This document shows, piece after piece, positions 26,267 through 33,981 of a DNA stretch of 64,000 nt. Both the position numbers and the translations under genes were made by a program. The stretch is taken from assembly GCA_963774405.1 (NCBI GenBank), contig CAVZEV010000013.1:136185-200184 (forward strand), written 5' to 3'. The DNA comes from VRUE01 sp963774405. GTDB taxonomy: Bacteria; Actinomycetota; Thermoleophilia; Solirubrobacterales; 70-9. The notes below the pieces were generated by a model. The model searched no databases and was not told the origin of the DNA. It saw only the letters and a list, made by a program, of their open reading frames with translations. Position 1 is the first letter of the stretch; each line of letters begins with the position of its first letter.

Positions 26267-27556
26267 TCAGCTTCCCAGGGGGATTTGCGCGGCGGAATCC
26301 TCGCTCGCCACGGCGCCCGCCCCGACCCGCTCGCCGTCGTAGGCGGCCAGCTGGGGGAAGGCGAGGGCGATCAGGCCGACCGAGGCGAGGCAGGCGAGGC
26401 CGCCGGAGACGACTGAGAAGCGGGCCGAGGTCAGCGCCGCGACGCTGCCCGACTCGATGTCGCCGAGCCGTGGCCCGCCCGCGACGACGAGGCTGAAGAC
26501 CGAGCTCATCCTGCCCCGCATGCGATCCGGGGTGAGGGTCTGGGAGATCGTGCTGCGACAGACGGCGCTGACGCTGTCGGCGGCGCCGGCGAGGGCGAAC
26601 AGCGCGGCGGCGACCCAGAGCGAGCCGGAGACGCCGGCGAGGGCGACGAAGCCGCCCCAGGCGGCGACGGCGACGAGCACGATGCGGCCGAGGAAGCGCG
26701 CCCGGTTGAGCCAGCCGGTGGTCAGCGCGGCGACGGTCGAGCCCGCGGCGACGGCCGCGGTGAGCAGGCCCGCGCCTGCCGCGCCGGCACCGAAGACGCT
26801 GACCGAGAGCACCGGGAAGAGCGCCCGCGGCATGCCGAAGGTCATCGCCGAGAGGTCGATGACGAAGGAGCCGAGCAGGGCCTTGAGGCCAAAGACGAAG
26901 GAGAGGCCGCTGCGGATCGAGCGCAGCACCGGTTCGTGCTGCTCGACCTCGATCGGCGGCTGTGCCGACATCGCCGCCGCGGCGGCGGCCATGCCGAGGC
27001 AGCTGACCGCGTCGACCGCGTAGGGGGTGGCGATGCCGAAGCCGGCGATCAGCAGGCCACCGAGAGCGGGGCCGATCACCTGGGTCAGCTGGTAGAGCCC
27101 GTAGGTGGTCGAGAGGCCCGCCCGCAGCTGCTCGGGTTGGACGACGTTGGGGACGATCGCCGCCCGCACCACCCGCTCGACCGAGGAGGCACCGGCGGTC
27201 AGCCCGGCCAGGACGAAGAGCAGCCAGACCGCGGGGTCGCCCTCGTGGGCGGCCAGCGCCAGCGCCGCGGCGAGCCCGACCAGGGCCAGCTGGCAGAGCA
27301 GCAGCATCGCGCGCCGGTCGAAGCGGTCGGCCAGCGCGCCGCCGAAGAGCGAGGCGACGACCAGCGGCCCCAGCTCGGCGGCCCCGAGCAGCCCGGTGAG
27401 GAAGGCCGAGCCGGTCGTGACGTAGACCTGGTAGGGCAGCGCGACCAGGGTCGCCTGGGTGCCCAGCCCGGTGACCAGCGAGCCGGCGGTGAGAAGGCGG
27501 AAATCACGCGACTCGCGCAGCGGCGTGACGTCGACCGCTAGGCGCGAGAGCCACAT
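26267..27556 (-). CDS. MFS transporter (EntS-like MFS_3 group)
   Basis: The protein has 429 residues with about twelve hydrophobic segments. It starts LRESRDFRLLTAGSLVTGLG, with the MFS loop motif GGALADRFDRRAM between helices 2 and 3 and a related GRMSSVFSLVVAGGPRLGD later. It is typical of the enterobactin-exporter-like MFS_3 group, usually exporters of small molecules or drugs. The substrate is not predictable. It converges with the SpoIIAA-like gene. Confidence 0.88.
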   Translation of the reverse strand: MWLSRLAVDVTPLRESRDFRLLTAGSLVTGLGTQATLVALPYQVYVTTGSAFLTGLLGAAELGPLVVASLFGGALADRFDRRAMLLLCQLALVGLAAALALAAHEGDPAVWLLFVLAGLTAGASSVERVVRAAIVPNVVQPEQLRAGLSTTYGLYQLTQVIGPALGGLLIAGFGIATPYAVDAVSCLGMAAAAAAMSAQPPIEVEQHEPVLRSIRSGLSFVFGLKALLGSFVIDLSAMTFGMPRALFPVLSVSVFGAGAAGAGLLTAAVAAGSTVAALTTGWLNRARFLGRIVLVAVAAWGGFVALAGVSGSLWVAAALFALAGAADSVSAVCRSTISQTLTPDRMRGRMSSVFSLVVAGGPRLGDIESGSVAALTSARFSVVSGGLACLASVGLIALAFPQLAAYDGERVGAGAVASEDSAAQIPLGS

Positions 27557-27618
27557 CGGCTCGGCACTCTAGCCAGGCGCCGCCCTCGTGCCGGCTCGAT
27601 TCGCGACAGAATGGCGCC

Positions 27619-28809
27619 GTGGCCTCCGAGCGGCAATACGACCTGGCGCTCTTCGGCGCGACGGGGTTCACCGGTGGCCTGACCGCCCGCTACCTCGCCG
27701 CCAACGGCCCCGAGGGCCTGAGCTGGGCCCTCGTCGGGCGCAACCGGGGCAAGCTCGAGGCGGTTCGCTCCTCCCTGGAGGGCCTGCTCGGCGCGGGCGT
27801 TGCGGCGCCCGAGCTGCTGGTCGCCGACGCCGCCGACGCCCCGACGCTGGCGGGGGTCGCCGAGGCGGCCAGGGTCGTCGCCACCACGGTCGGCCCCTAC
27901 GCGCTCCACGGCGAGCCGCTGGTTGCCGCCTGCGCCGCCGCCGGCAGCGACTACGTCGACCTCACCGGCGAGCCCGAGTTCGTCGACCGGATCTGGCTCG
28001 GCTACCACGAGAAGGCTCGGCAGAGCGGCGCGCGGCTGGTCCACAGCTGTGGCTTCGACTCGATCCCGCACGACCTCGGCGCCTACTTCACGGTCAAGCA
28101 GCTGCCCGAGGGCGTCCCGCTCACCGTCCAGGGCTACGTGCGGACCGACGCCAAGTTCTCCGGCGGCACCTTCTCCTCGGCGATCAACGGCTTCGCCCGG
28201 GCGCGCCAGACGCTCGCCGCGGCGCGCCGCCGGCGCCAGGCCGAGCAGCGGCCGGCGGACAGGCGGGTCCGCTCGGCGCCGCCGCGGGTGCGCCGCGACG
28301 AGGCGCTCGGTGGCTGGGTGGTGCCGCTGCCGACGATCGACGGCGACGTCGTGCGCCACTCCGCCGCCGCCCTGGAGTGCTATGGCCCCGACTTCACCTA
28401 TGGCCACAACGCCGTCGCCGAGCACCTCTCCTCGGTCGCGCTGACCGCCGGCGGTGTGGGGGCGGCGCTGGTCCTGGCGCAGCTGCCGCCGACCCGCAAG
28501 CTCCTGCTCAAGGCCTTCCCCGCGCCGGGCGAGGGGCCGAGCGAGGCGGTCCGCGCCAAGAGCTGGTTCAAGATCAGCTTCAGCGGCGAGGGCGGCGGCG
28601 AGCGCGTCGTCACCGAGGTGACCGGCGGCGATCCCGGCTACAGCGAGACCTCGAAGATGCTCGCCGAGTCCGCCCTTTGCCTCGCCTTCGACGAGCTGCC
28701 GGAGACATCCGGCCAGGTGACGACCGCGGTGGCGATGGGCGACGCGCTGCTGGGCCGCTTGCAGGCCGCAGGGATCGGCTTCAAGGTGGTCGTGCCCGCC
28801 GAAGTCTGA
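27619..28809 (+). CDS. saccharopine-dehydrogenase-like oxidoreductase (trans-acting enoyl reductase type)
   Basis: The 396-residue protein starts at GTG 27619. An N-terminal Rossmann fold binds NAD(P): LALFGATGFTGGLTARYLA, VGRNRGKLEAV. This is followed by VVATTVGPYALHGEPLVAAC, YVDLTGEPEF and HSCGFDSIPHDLGAY, signatures of the SCCPDH/Rv2449c-like family. Mycobacterial relatives act as trans enoyl reductases in complex lipid assembly. Whether this protein does so is inference. It is divergent from the MFS gene. Confidence 0.85.
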   Translation: MASERQYDLALFGATGFTGGLTARYLAANGPEGLSWALVGRNRGKLEAVRSSLEGLLGAGVAAPELLVADAADAPTLAGVAEAARVVATTVGPYALHGEPLVAACAAAGSDYVDLTGEPEFVDRIWLGYHEKARQSGARLVHSCGFDSIPHDLGAYFTVKQLPEGVPLTVQGYVRTDAKFSGGTFSSAINGFARARQTLAAARRRRQAEQRPADRRVRSAPPRVRRDEALGGWVVPLPTIDGDVVRHSAAALECYGPDFTYGHNAVAEHLSSVALTAGGVGAALVLAQLPPTRKLLLKAFPAPGEGPSEAVRAKSWFKISFSGEGGGERVVTEVTGGDPGYSETSKMLAESALCLAFDELPETSGQVTTAVAMGDALLGRLQAAGIGFKVVVPAEV

Positions 28810-28885
28810 GATTCGTCGTTGTTTCGCCTGTAAATCGGCACATTTCAGGGTTGCCTTCCGGGGTCCCTGCGTCGATGATCGGTGG

Positions 28886-29512
28886 ATGGACAACCCGAAC
28901 CACAAGGGCAACGTCGCCGAGCTCGCGATTGCGACGGAGGCGGCGCGGCTCGGCCTTTCGGTGCTGAAGCCGCTGACCGAGCACGAGCCGTACGACTTGG
29001 TCATCGGCCTCGCGGGTCGGCTCCTGCGGGTCCAATGCAAATGGGCCAAGAAGGAGGGGGACGTCGTCGTGGTTAGTCTCGCCCGCAACCGGCGAGGCCC
29101 GGACGGGTTCATTCGGCGTAACTATTCCGCCGCGGAGATTGATGCCGTGGGTGCGTACTGTGGCGAGCTCGATCAGTGCTTCCTGATCCCGATCGAGGAC
29201 GTCGACGGGCGTTGGACGATCCAGTTGCGCCTGAGGCCTGCCAGAAATGGACAGCGCGCGGCACTAAACTTCGCGGAGAAGTACCGACTTGGGGCTGTAG
29301 CTCAGTTGGCAGAGCGCTACCGTGGCACGGTAGAGGTCGGGGGTTCGAATCCCCCCAGCTCCATTCCTGCGCCGGCGGACGAGGAGGTCGGCGCCCATCT
29401 CTTTCGAAACCACTTCGGCTATTACATGGAGCAAGCGGCTGCTGGGGCGGAGATCCTGATCCGTCGCCGCGGTAAGCCCTACGCCCGTCTCGGTCCCGCC
29501 GCTCTCAAATAG
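28886..29512 (+). CDS. PD-(D/E)XK endonuclease-like ORF reading through a tRNA gene into an antitoxin-like tail
   Basis: The frame is 208 codons. Residues 1-130 (NHKGNVAELAIATEAARLGL, HEPYDLVIG, RVQCKWAKK) match the group I intron-associated PD-(D/E)XK nuclease type, with the D...Q-x-K active-site pattern. The frame then passes without a stop through the complete tRNA-Ala gene (residues about 135-159, LGAVAQLAERYRGTVEVGG). It ends in a Phd/YefM-like segment (EVGAHLFRNHFGYYMEQAAA, ILIRRRGKPYARLGPA). Either the nuclease ORF was created by insertion next to the tRNA, or the true proteins are separate. The start ATG 28886 lacks a good ribosome-binding site. Confidence 0.6.
   Translation: MDNPNHKGNVAELAIATEAARLGLSVLKPLTEHEPYDLVIGLAGRLLRVQCKWAKKEGDVVVVSLARNRRGPDGFIRRNYSAAEIDAVGAYCGELDQCFLIPIEDVDGRWTIQLRLRPARNGQRAALNFAEKYRLGAVAQLAERYRGTVEVGGSNPPSSIPAPADEEVGAHLFRNHFGYYMEQAAAGAEILIRRRGKPYARLGPAALK
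29291..29363 (+). tRNA. tRNA-Ala(GGC)
   Basis: A complete cloverleaf can be folded: acceptor GGGGCTG/CAGCTCC with the alanine identity pair G3:U70, D-arm GCTC-AGTTGGCA-GAGC, anticodon arm CTACC-GTGGCAC-GGTAG with anticodon GGC, variable AGGTC, and T-arm GGGGG-TTCGAAT-CCCCC. Discriminator A73 is followed by TTC, so CCA is not encoded. The gene is embedded in an open reading frame on the same strand. Confidence 0.97.
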
Positions 29513-29539
29513 CGGCGCCCCGCTGCCGATTAGGTAGCG

Positions 29540-30247
29540 ATGAGCACCGCCAATGAGCACGTTTTCTCGCACGGGATGGAGGACACCCGCGCGGCGCTGC
29601 AGGGATGGAGCGAGCGCAACTGGGTTGTCCTGCGCGCCTGGGCCGCGCTCAGCCTGGCGATCGCGCTGGCGCTGCTGGCGGCGGTCTGGGTCGTCGCCGG
29701 GCAGCTAACCCCCGACATCACCCCGATCCACCTGCCGGGCCTGACCGAACCCTCCGAAGCGGGCGACCTGCTGCCGATCCTCTGGCGCAACTCGTTGGTC
29801 CTCGCCCTGCACGCGACCGCCTGCATCGCCGGCTTCATCGCCGGCTCCTCGATGCCGATCGCCGCCGCCCAGCGCAGCGGCATCTCGCGCTGGGTCCACG
29901 TCAAGGCGGGCGAGCTGGCGATCCTCTTCGTCTGCGCCGTCACCCTCTTCTCGCTCTCGACCCAGGCGCTCTACCTCGGCTTCCAGGGCGCGACGATCGC
30001 CTACCAGCTGCACATCTCGATCGCCACCCTGCTGCTCAGCGTCCTCCCGCACGCGCTCTTGGAGCTGACCGCCCTCTTCCTTCCCCTGGCGGCCTGGCTG
30101 ATCGCCAGTCGCCGCGGCGAGTGGAACCAGCTGCTTGCGGCCACCCTGGTCACGGTCCTCATCGCCATCCCCGCGCTCGTCCTAGCCGCCACGATCGAGG
30201 TCTACCTCTGGCCCCACATCCTCGAAGCTCTCTCGCCCGCGGTGTGA
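29540..30247 (+). CDS. SpoIIM-like membrane protein
   Basis: The 235-residue protein has about five hydrophobic segments (LRAWAALSLAIALALLAAVW; ILWRNSLVLALHATACIAGF; LHISIATLLLSVLPHALLEL; AATLVTVLIAIPALVLAATI). The motif LLSVLPHALLELTALFL fits the SpoIIM/DUF95 family (PHG/PHA-x-x-E). The role outside sporulation is unknown. A long palindromic element begins 4 bases after its stop. Confidence 0.75.
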   Translation: MSTANEHVFSHGMEDTRAALQGWSERNWVVLRAWAALSLAIALALLAAVWVVAGQLTPDITPIHLPGLTEPSEAGDLLPILWRNSLVLALHATACIAGFIAGSSMPIAAAQRSGISRWVHVKAGELAILFVCAVTLFSLSTQALYLGFQGATIAYQLHISIATLLLSVLPHALLELTALFLPLAAWLIASRRGEWNQLLAATLVTVLIAIPALVLAATIEVYLWPHILEALSPAV

Positions 30248-30250
30248 GCG

Positions 30251-30365
30251 GAGGGTCGGGTGCCCCTGCCGCAAGCGGCGTCCTGTTTTTCGCACAGACC
30301 ACTCAGCGAGAGGGCTCCACTCAGAGGCGAAAAACCCAGCGCCGCGGCAGGGGCACCCGACCCTC
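30251..30365. repeat. palindromic element E1 (type 2)
   Basis: Perfect 22-bp arms (30251-30272 and 30344-30365) start GAGGGTCGGGTGCCCC. A nested inner pair GTTTTTCGC / GCGAAAAAC lies inside. It fills the gap between the SpoIIM-like gene and leuS. Its inner core is homologous, in inverted orientation, to E2 at 40070-40191. Confidence 0.85.
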
Positions 30366-30380
30366 GGCACAGACCACTCG

Positions 30381-30386
30381 TAAGAT
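30381..30386 (+). promoter_or_regulatory. -10 box of leuS, short-leader or leaderless
   Basis: TAAGAT (TANNNT) ends 8 bases before the leuS ATG at 30395, directly after palindromic element E1. Confidence 0.45.
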
Positions 30387-30394
30387 CGCGCCGG

Positions 30395-32890
30395 ATGAGC
30401 GGTTACGACCCGAAGGCAATCGAGCGCAAGTGGCAGCAGGTCTGGGCCGAGGAGAAGACCTGGGAGGTGGCGAACCCGGGGCAGCCCGGCTTCGATGACT
30501 CCAAGCCGAAGTCCTACGTGCTGGAGATGCTGCCCTACCCCTCGGGCGAACCCCACGTCGGCCATCTCAAGTGCTACGCGGTCGGCGACGCGATCGCCCA
30601 CTTTCGCCGCCGCAATGGCTTCGAGGTGATCCACCCGATGGGCTATGACTCCTTCGGCCTGCCGGCGGAGAACAACGCGATCAAAACCGGCGAGCCGCCG
30701 CGGGTCGCGACCGAGCGCTCGATCGCCTCCTTCCAGCGCCAGTTCCGCGAGTGGGGGATCTCGATCGACTGGTCGCGCGAACTCGCGACCCACACGCCCG
30801 AGTACTACCGCTGGACCCAGTGGATCTTCCTGCGCCTGCTCGAGCACGGCCTCGCCTACCGCACCGAAGCGCCGGTGCAGTGGTGCCCCAAGGACGCCAC
30901 CGTGCTCGCCAACGAGCAGGTCGTCGACGGCCGCTGCGAGCGCTGCGGCACCGAGGTGGTGCAGCGCAAGCTCGAGCAGTGGTTCTTCAAGATCACCGAC
31001 TACGCCGAGCGCCTGCTCGCCGACTTCGAGCGGCTCGAGTCCTGGCCCGAGCACGTGATCACGATGCAGCGCAACTGGATCGGCCGCTCCGAGGGCGCCG
31101 AAGTGAGCTTCCGCTGCGAGGAGCTCGGCCTCGACTTCCCGGTCTTCACCACCCGTCCCGACACGCTCTTCGGCGCCACCTTCTTCGTCCTCGCGCCCGA
31201 GCACCCCGAGCTGGAGCGGCTGGTCGCCGGCACGCCCGCCGAGGCCGCGGTGCGCGACTACGTCGACCAGGCCGCGCGCGAGTCGGGCGAGGATCGCGGC
31301 GCCGAGGACCGCGAGAAGACCGGCGTGGCGCTCGGTCGCAGCGTCGTCAACCCGGTCAACGGCGAGCAGATCCCGATGTTCGTCGCCGACTACGTGCTGA
31401 TGGAGTACGGCACCGGGGCGATCATGGCGGTGCCGGGCCACGACGAGCGCGACTACGACTTCGCCCAGGCCTTCGATCTGCCGATCCGCCGCGTGATCGA
31501 GGGCAGCGACGAGGAGAGCGGGCGCGACGAGGAGGGCCTGCCCTACCCCGGCGACGGCCCGATGACCGGCTCCGGCCGCTTCGACGGCGTGGGCAATCGC
31601 GAGGCCTACGCCGAGATCGTCGCCTGGCTGGCCGAGGAGGGCCGCGGCGAGACCGCGGTCAACTACCGCCTGCGCGACTGGCTGGTCTCGCGCCAGCGCT
31701 ACTGGGGCGCGCCGATCCCGATCGTCTACTGCGACAAGTGCGGGACGGGTGCCGGGTCGCCCGACGAGCAGCTGCCGGTCGAGCTGCCGGAGATCGACGA
31801 CTACGCGCCGCAGGGCCGCAGCCCGCTGGCGGCAGCCGAGGAGTGGGTCGCCACCGAGTGCCCGAAGTGCGGCGGCCCCGCCCGCCGCGAGACCGACACG
31901 ATGGACACCTTCGTCGACTCCTCCTGGTACTTCATCCGCTACCTCGACCCGCGCAACACCGAGGCCGCCTGGGAGCGCGCCGCGGCGGAGCACTGGCTGC
32001 CGGTCGACCAGTACATCGGCGGGGTCGAGCACGCGATCCTGCACCTGATGTACGCGCGCTTCTTCACCAAGGCGCTCGCCGACGTCGGCGTCCTCGACGT
32101 GCAGGAGCCCTTCGCCAACCTCTTCGCCCAGGGGATGATCACCCGCGACGGGGCGAAGATGTCGAAGTCGCGCGGCAACACGGTCAGCCCGGCCGAGTAC
32201 GTCGAGCGCTACGGCGCTGACACGGCCCGCACATACATCTGCTTCATGGGCCCGCCCGAGCGCGACGCCGATTGGGCCGACGAGGGAGTCGAGGGCGTCA
32301 ACCGCTTCCTCTCCCGTCTCTGGCGCCTCTGCGAGGAGGTCGGAGACAGGGGGGCCGGGGTGGACGTGAGCGGTTCCGAGCTCGAGGGCGACGCTCTGGC
32401 CCTCCAGGCCAAGGCCCACTGGGCGATCGACAAGGTGACCCGCGACTTCCAGCGCGGCTTCCAGTTCAACACCGTGATCGCCGCGGTGATGGAGCTGGTC
32501 AACGACGCCTACCGCTTCAAGGACGCGCTCTACGGCGATCCGCAGGGCGCCGCGACGGTCCGCTTCGCCGCGGCGACCGCCGCATCGCTGATCTTCCCCT
32601 TCGCCCCGCACCTCGGCGCCGAGATCTGGGAGCGGCTACAGGGCGGCCGGGTCTGGGAGCAGCCCTGGCCCGAGGCCGACCCGGCCCTGCTCAGCAGCGA
32701 GACGGTCACCCTCGTGGTCCAGGTAAACGGCAAGCTGCGCGACCGCATCGAGGCCGCCGCCGACGCGCCCAAGGAGGAGCTGCTGCGCCTCGCCCACGCC
32801 AGCGAGAAGGTCGCCCGCTTCCTCGACGGCAAAGAGGTGGTGAAGGAGATTGTCGTCCCGGGCAAGTTGGTCAACCTGGTGGTTCGCTGA
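30395..32890 (+). CDS. leuS: leucyl-tRNA synthetase
   Basis: The enzyme has 831 residues from ATG 30395. Features in order: HIGH motif PYPSGEPHVGHLK (about 46-58), a zinc-type cysteine pair CERCGTE (about 190), and an editing domain with TTRPDTLFGATFF and MAVPGHDERD. DTMDTFVDSSWYF, KMSKS as GAKMSKSRGN (about 587), the anticodon domain and the C-terminal VQVNGKLRDRIE complete it. It charges tRNA-Leu. It is followed by a cupin gene and the late-competence genes comEA/comEC. Nothing is missing. Confidence 0.97.
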   Translation: MSGYDPKAIERKWQQVWAEEKTWEVANPGQPGFDDSKPKSYVLEMLPYPSGEPHVGHLKCYAVGDAIAHFRRRNGFEVIHPMGYDSFGLPAENNAIKTGEPPRVATERSIASFQRQFREWGISIDWSRELATHTPEYYRWTQWIFLRLLEHGLAYRTEAPVQWCPKDATVLANEQVVDGRCERCGTEVVQRKLEQWFFKITDYAERLLADFERLESWPEHVITMQRNWIGRSEGAEVSFRCEELGLDFPVFTTRPDTLFGATFFVLAPEHPELERLVAGTPAEAAVRDYVDQAARESGEDRGAEDREKTGVALGRSVVNPVNGEQIPMFVADYVLMEYGTGAIMAVPGHDERDYDFAQAFDLPIRRVIEGSDEESGRDEEGLPYPGDGPMTGSGRFDGVGNREAYAEIVAWLAEEGRGETAVNYRLRDWLVSRQRYWGAPIPIVYCDKCGTGAGSPDEQLPVELPEIDDYAPQGRSPLAAAEEWVATECPKCGGPARRETDTMDTFVDSSWYFIRYLDPRNTEAAWERAAAEHWLPVDQYIGGVEHAILHLMYARFFTKALADVGVLDVQEPFANLFAQGMITRDGAKMSKSRGNTVSPAEYVERYGADTARTYICFMGPPERDADWADEGVEGVNRFLSRLWRLCEEVGDRGAGVDVSGSELEGDALALQAKAHWAIDKVTRDFQRGFQFNTVIAAVMELVNDAYRFKDALYGDPQGAATVRFAAATAASLIFPFAPHLGAEIWERLQGGRVWEQPWPEADPALLSSETVTLVVQVNGKLRDRIEAAADAPKEELLRLAHASEKVARFLDGKEVVKEIVVPGKLVNLVVR

Positions 32891-32931
32891 GCGGTCACGG
32901 TTTCACTCCGGTTATCTGGTACAAAGCCGCC

Positions 32932-33327
32932 GTGCTCGTCAGACGACACTCCGAGGCGTCCGTGGAGGAATGGCACCGGCTGCGCACCCGCGTGCTGATG
33001 GACGCGGGTGAACTCGGTTCGCGCAACCTCTCGGTGACCTGGATCGAGCTCCCCTCCGGGGCCGAGCAGACCCTGCGCTCCGACGAGGAGGCCGAGCAGG
33101 CCTACGTTGTCGTGCGCGGCGCTGGCACGATGTCGGTGGCGGGCGACACCCAGCAGGTGGCCGAGGGCGACCTGATCCTGGTGCCGCCGGCGACCGAGCA
33201 CGCGATCGCCAACAACGGCGATGCCGAGTTCGCCTGCATCTCGGTGCAGTCGCCGCCGGTTGCCGCCGCCGAGCTCTACAGCGACCAATTGGCCGAGGTC
33301 GCCGGCTACGACGACGAAGACCTGTAG
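32932..33327 (+). CDS. small cupin-domain protein
   Basis: The 131-residue protein starts at GTG 32932. A single cupin barrel is visible: WIELPSGAEQTLRSDEEAEQ, AYVVVRGAGTMSVAGDTQQV and GDLILVPPATEHAIAN, with GDAEFACISVQSPP following. Histidines of the first metal-binding motif are mostly replaced (only the H of ATEHAIAN is kept), so metal binding is uncertain. The function is unknown. Confidence 0.75.
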   Translation: MLVRRHSEASVEEWHRLRTRVLMDAGELGSRNLSVTWIELPSGAEQTLRSDEEAEQAYVVVRGAGTMSVAGDTQQVAEGDLILVPPATEHAIANNGDAEFACISVQSPPVAAAELYSDQLAEVAGYDDEDL

Positions 33328-33384
33328 CTCAAAAGTTTGATTCTGCGCGCCACGCGCGCGTCGCGATCCTGAACGGTTTGGGGT

Positions 33385-33975
33385 GTGCCCGAGCTGAGCA
33401 GATCCCAGATCGCCGTCTACGGCGCGATCGCGGTCGCCCTGCTGCTGCTCGGCGCTCGCGCGATCCGCGCTGAGGGCAACAGCGGCGAAGTCGATTCGTC
33501 CTACTCGTCGGACGGCGGCAAGGGATTCAGCGTCCACAGCAGCGGCTCGGCCGGCGACGTCGTCGTTGACGTGACCGGGGCGGTGGCGCGACCGGGCGTC
33601 TACCGGCTGCCCGCGGGGGCGCGGGTGACCGACGCGGTCGAGCGGGCGGGGGGAGCGAGCGGCGGGGCGCTGCTGGAAGCGATCAACCTCGCCGCCCGCC
33701 TGGCCGACGGGCAGCAGGTGGTGGTGCCGAAGCGGGGGCCGGCGGGGGCGCCCTTGGCAGCAGCCGGCGGCGCGAGCGAAGAAGGGCCGATCAGTCTCGG
33801 CACGGCGACGGTCGAGCAGCTCGACACGATCGACGGCATCGGGCCGGTGACGGCGCAGGACATCATCGACTTCCGCGACGAACACGGCGGCCTCTCCTCG
33901 ATCGACCAGCTCGACCAGGTGAGCGGGATCGGGCCGGCGACGATGGAGTCGCTGCGCGCCCGCCTGCAGCCCTGA
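33385..33975 (+). CDS. comEA: ComEA-like DNA-binding competence protein
   Basis: The protein has 196 residues. An N-terminal membrane anchor (IAVYGAIAVALLLLGARAI) is followed by a SLBB domain (VDVTGAVARPGVYRLPAGAR, LADGQQVVVPKRG). A C-terminal helix-hairpin-helix domain follows (SLGTATVEQLDTIDGIGPVT, DQLDQVSGIGPATMESLRAR). ComEA binds incoming DNA at the outer face of the membrane and passes it to ComEC, whose gene begins 6 bases downstream. Confidence 0.9.
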   Translation: MPELSRSQIAVYGAIAVALLLLGARAIRAEGNSGEVDSSYSSDGGKGFSVHSSGSAGDVVVDVTGAVARPGVYRLPAGARVTDAVERAGGASGGALLEAINLAARLADGQQVVVPKRGPAGAPLAAAGGASEEGPISLGTATVEQLDTIDGIGPVTAQDIIDFRDEHGGLSSIDQLDQVSGIGPATMESLRARLQP

Positions 33976-33981
33976 GCGGCG

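Noticed and set aside
30182..32611. 809-codon frame on the reverse strand
   Set aside because: It is antisense to leuS, whose motifs are complete; a typical high-GC shadow.
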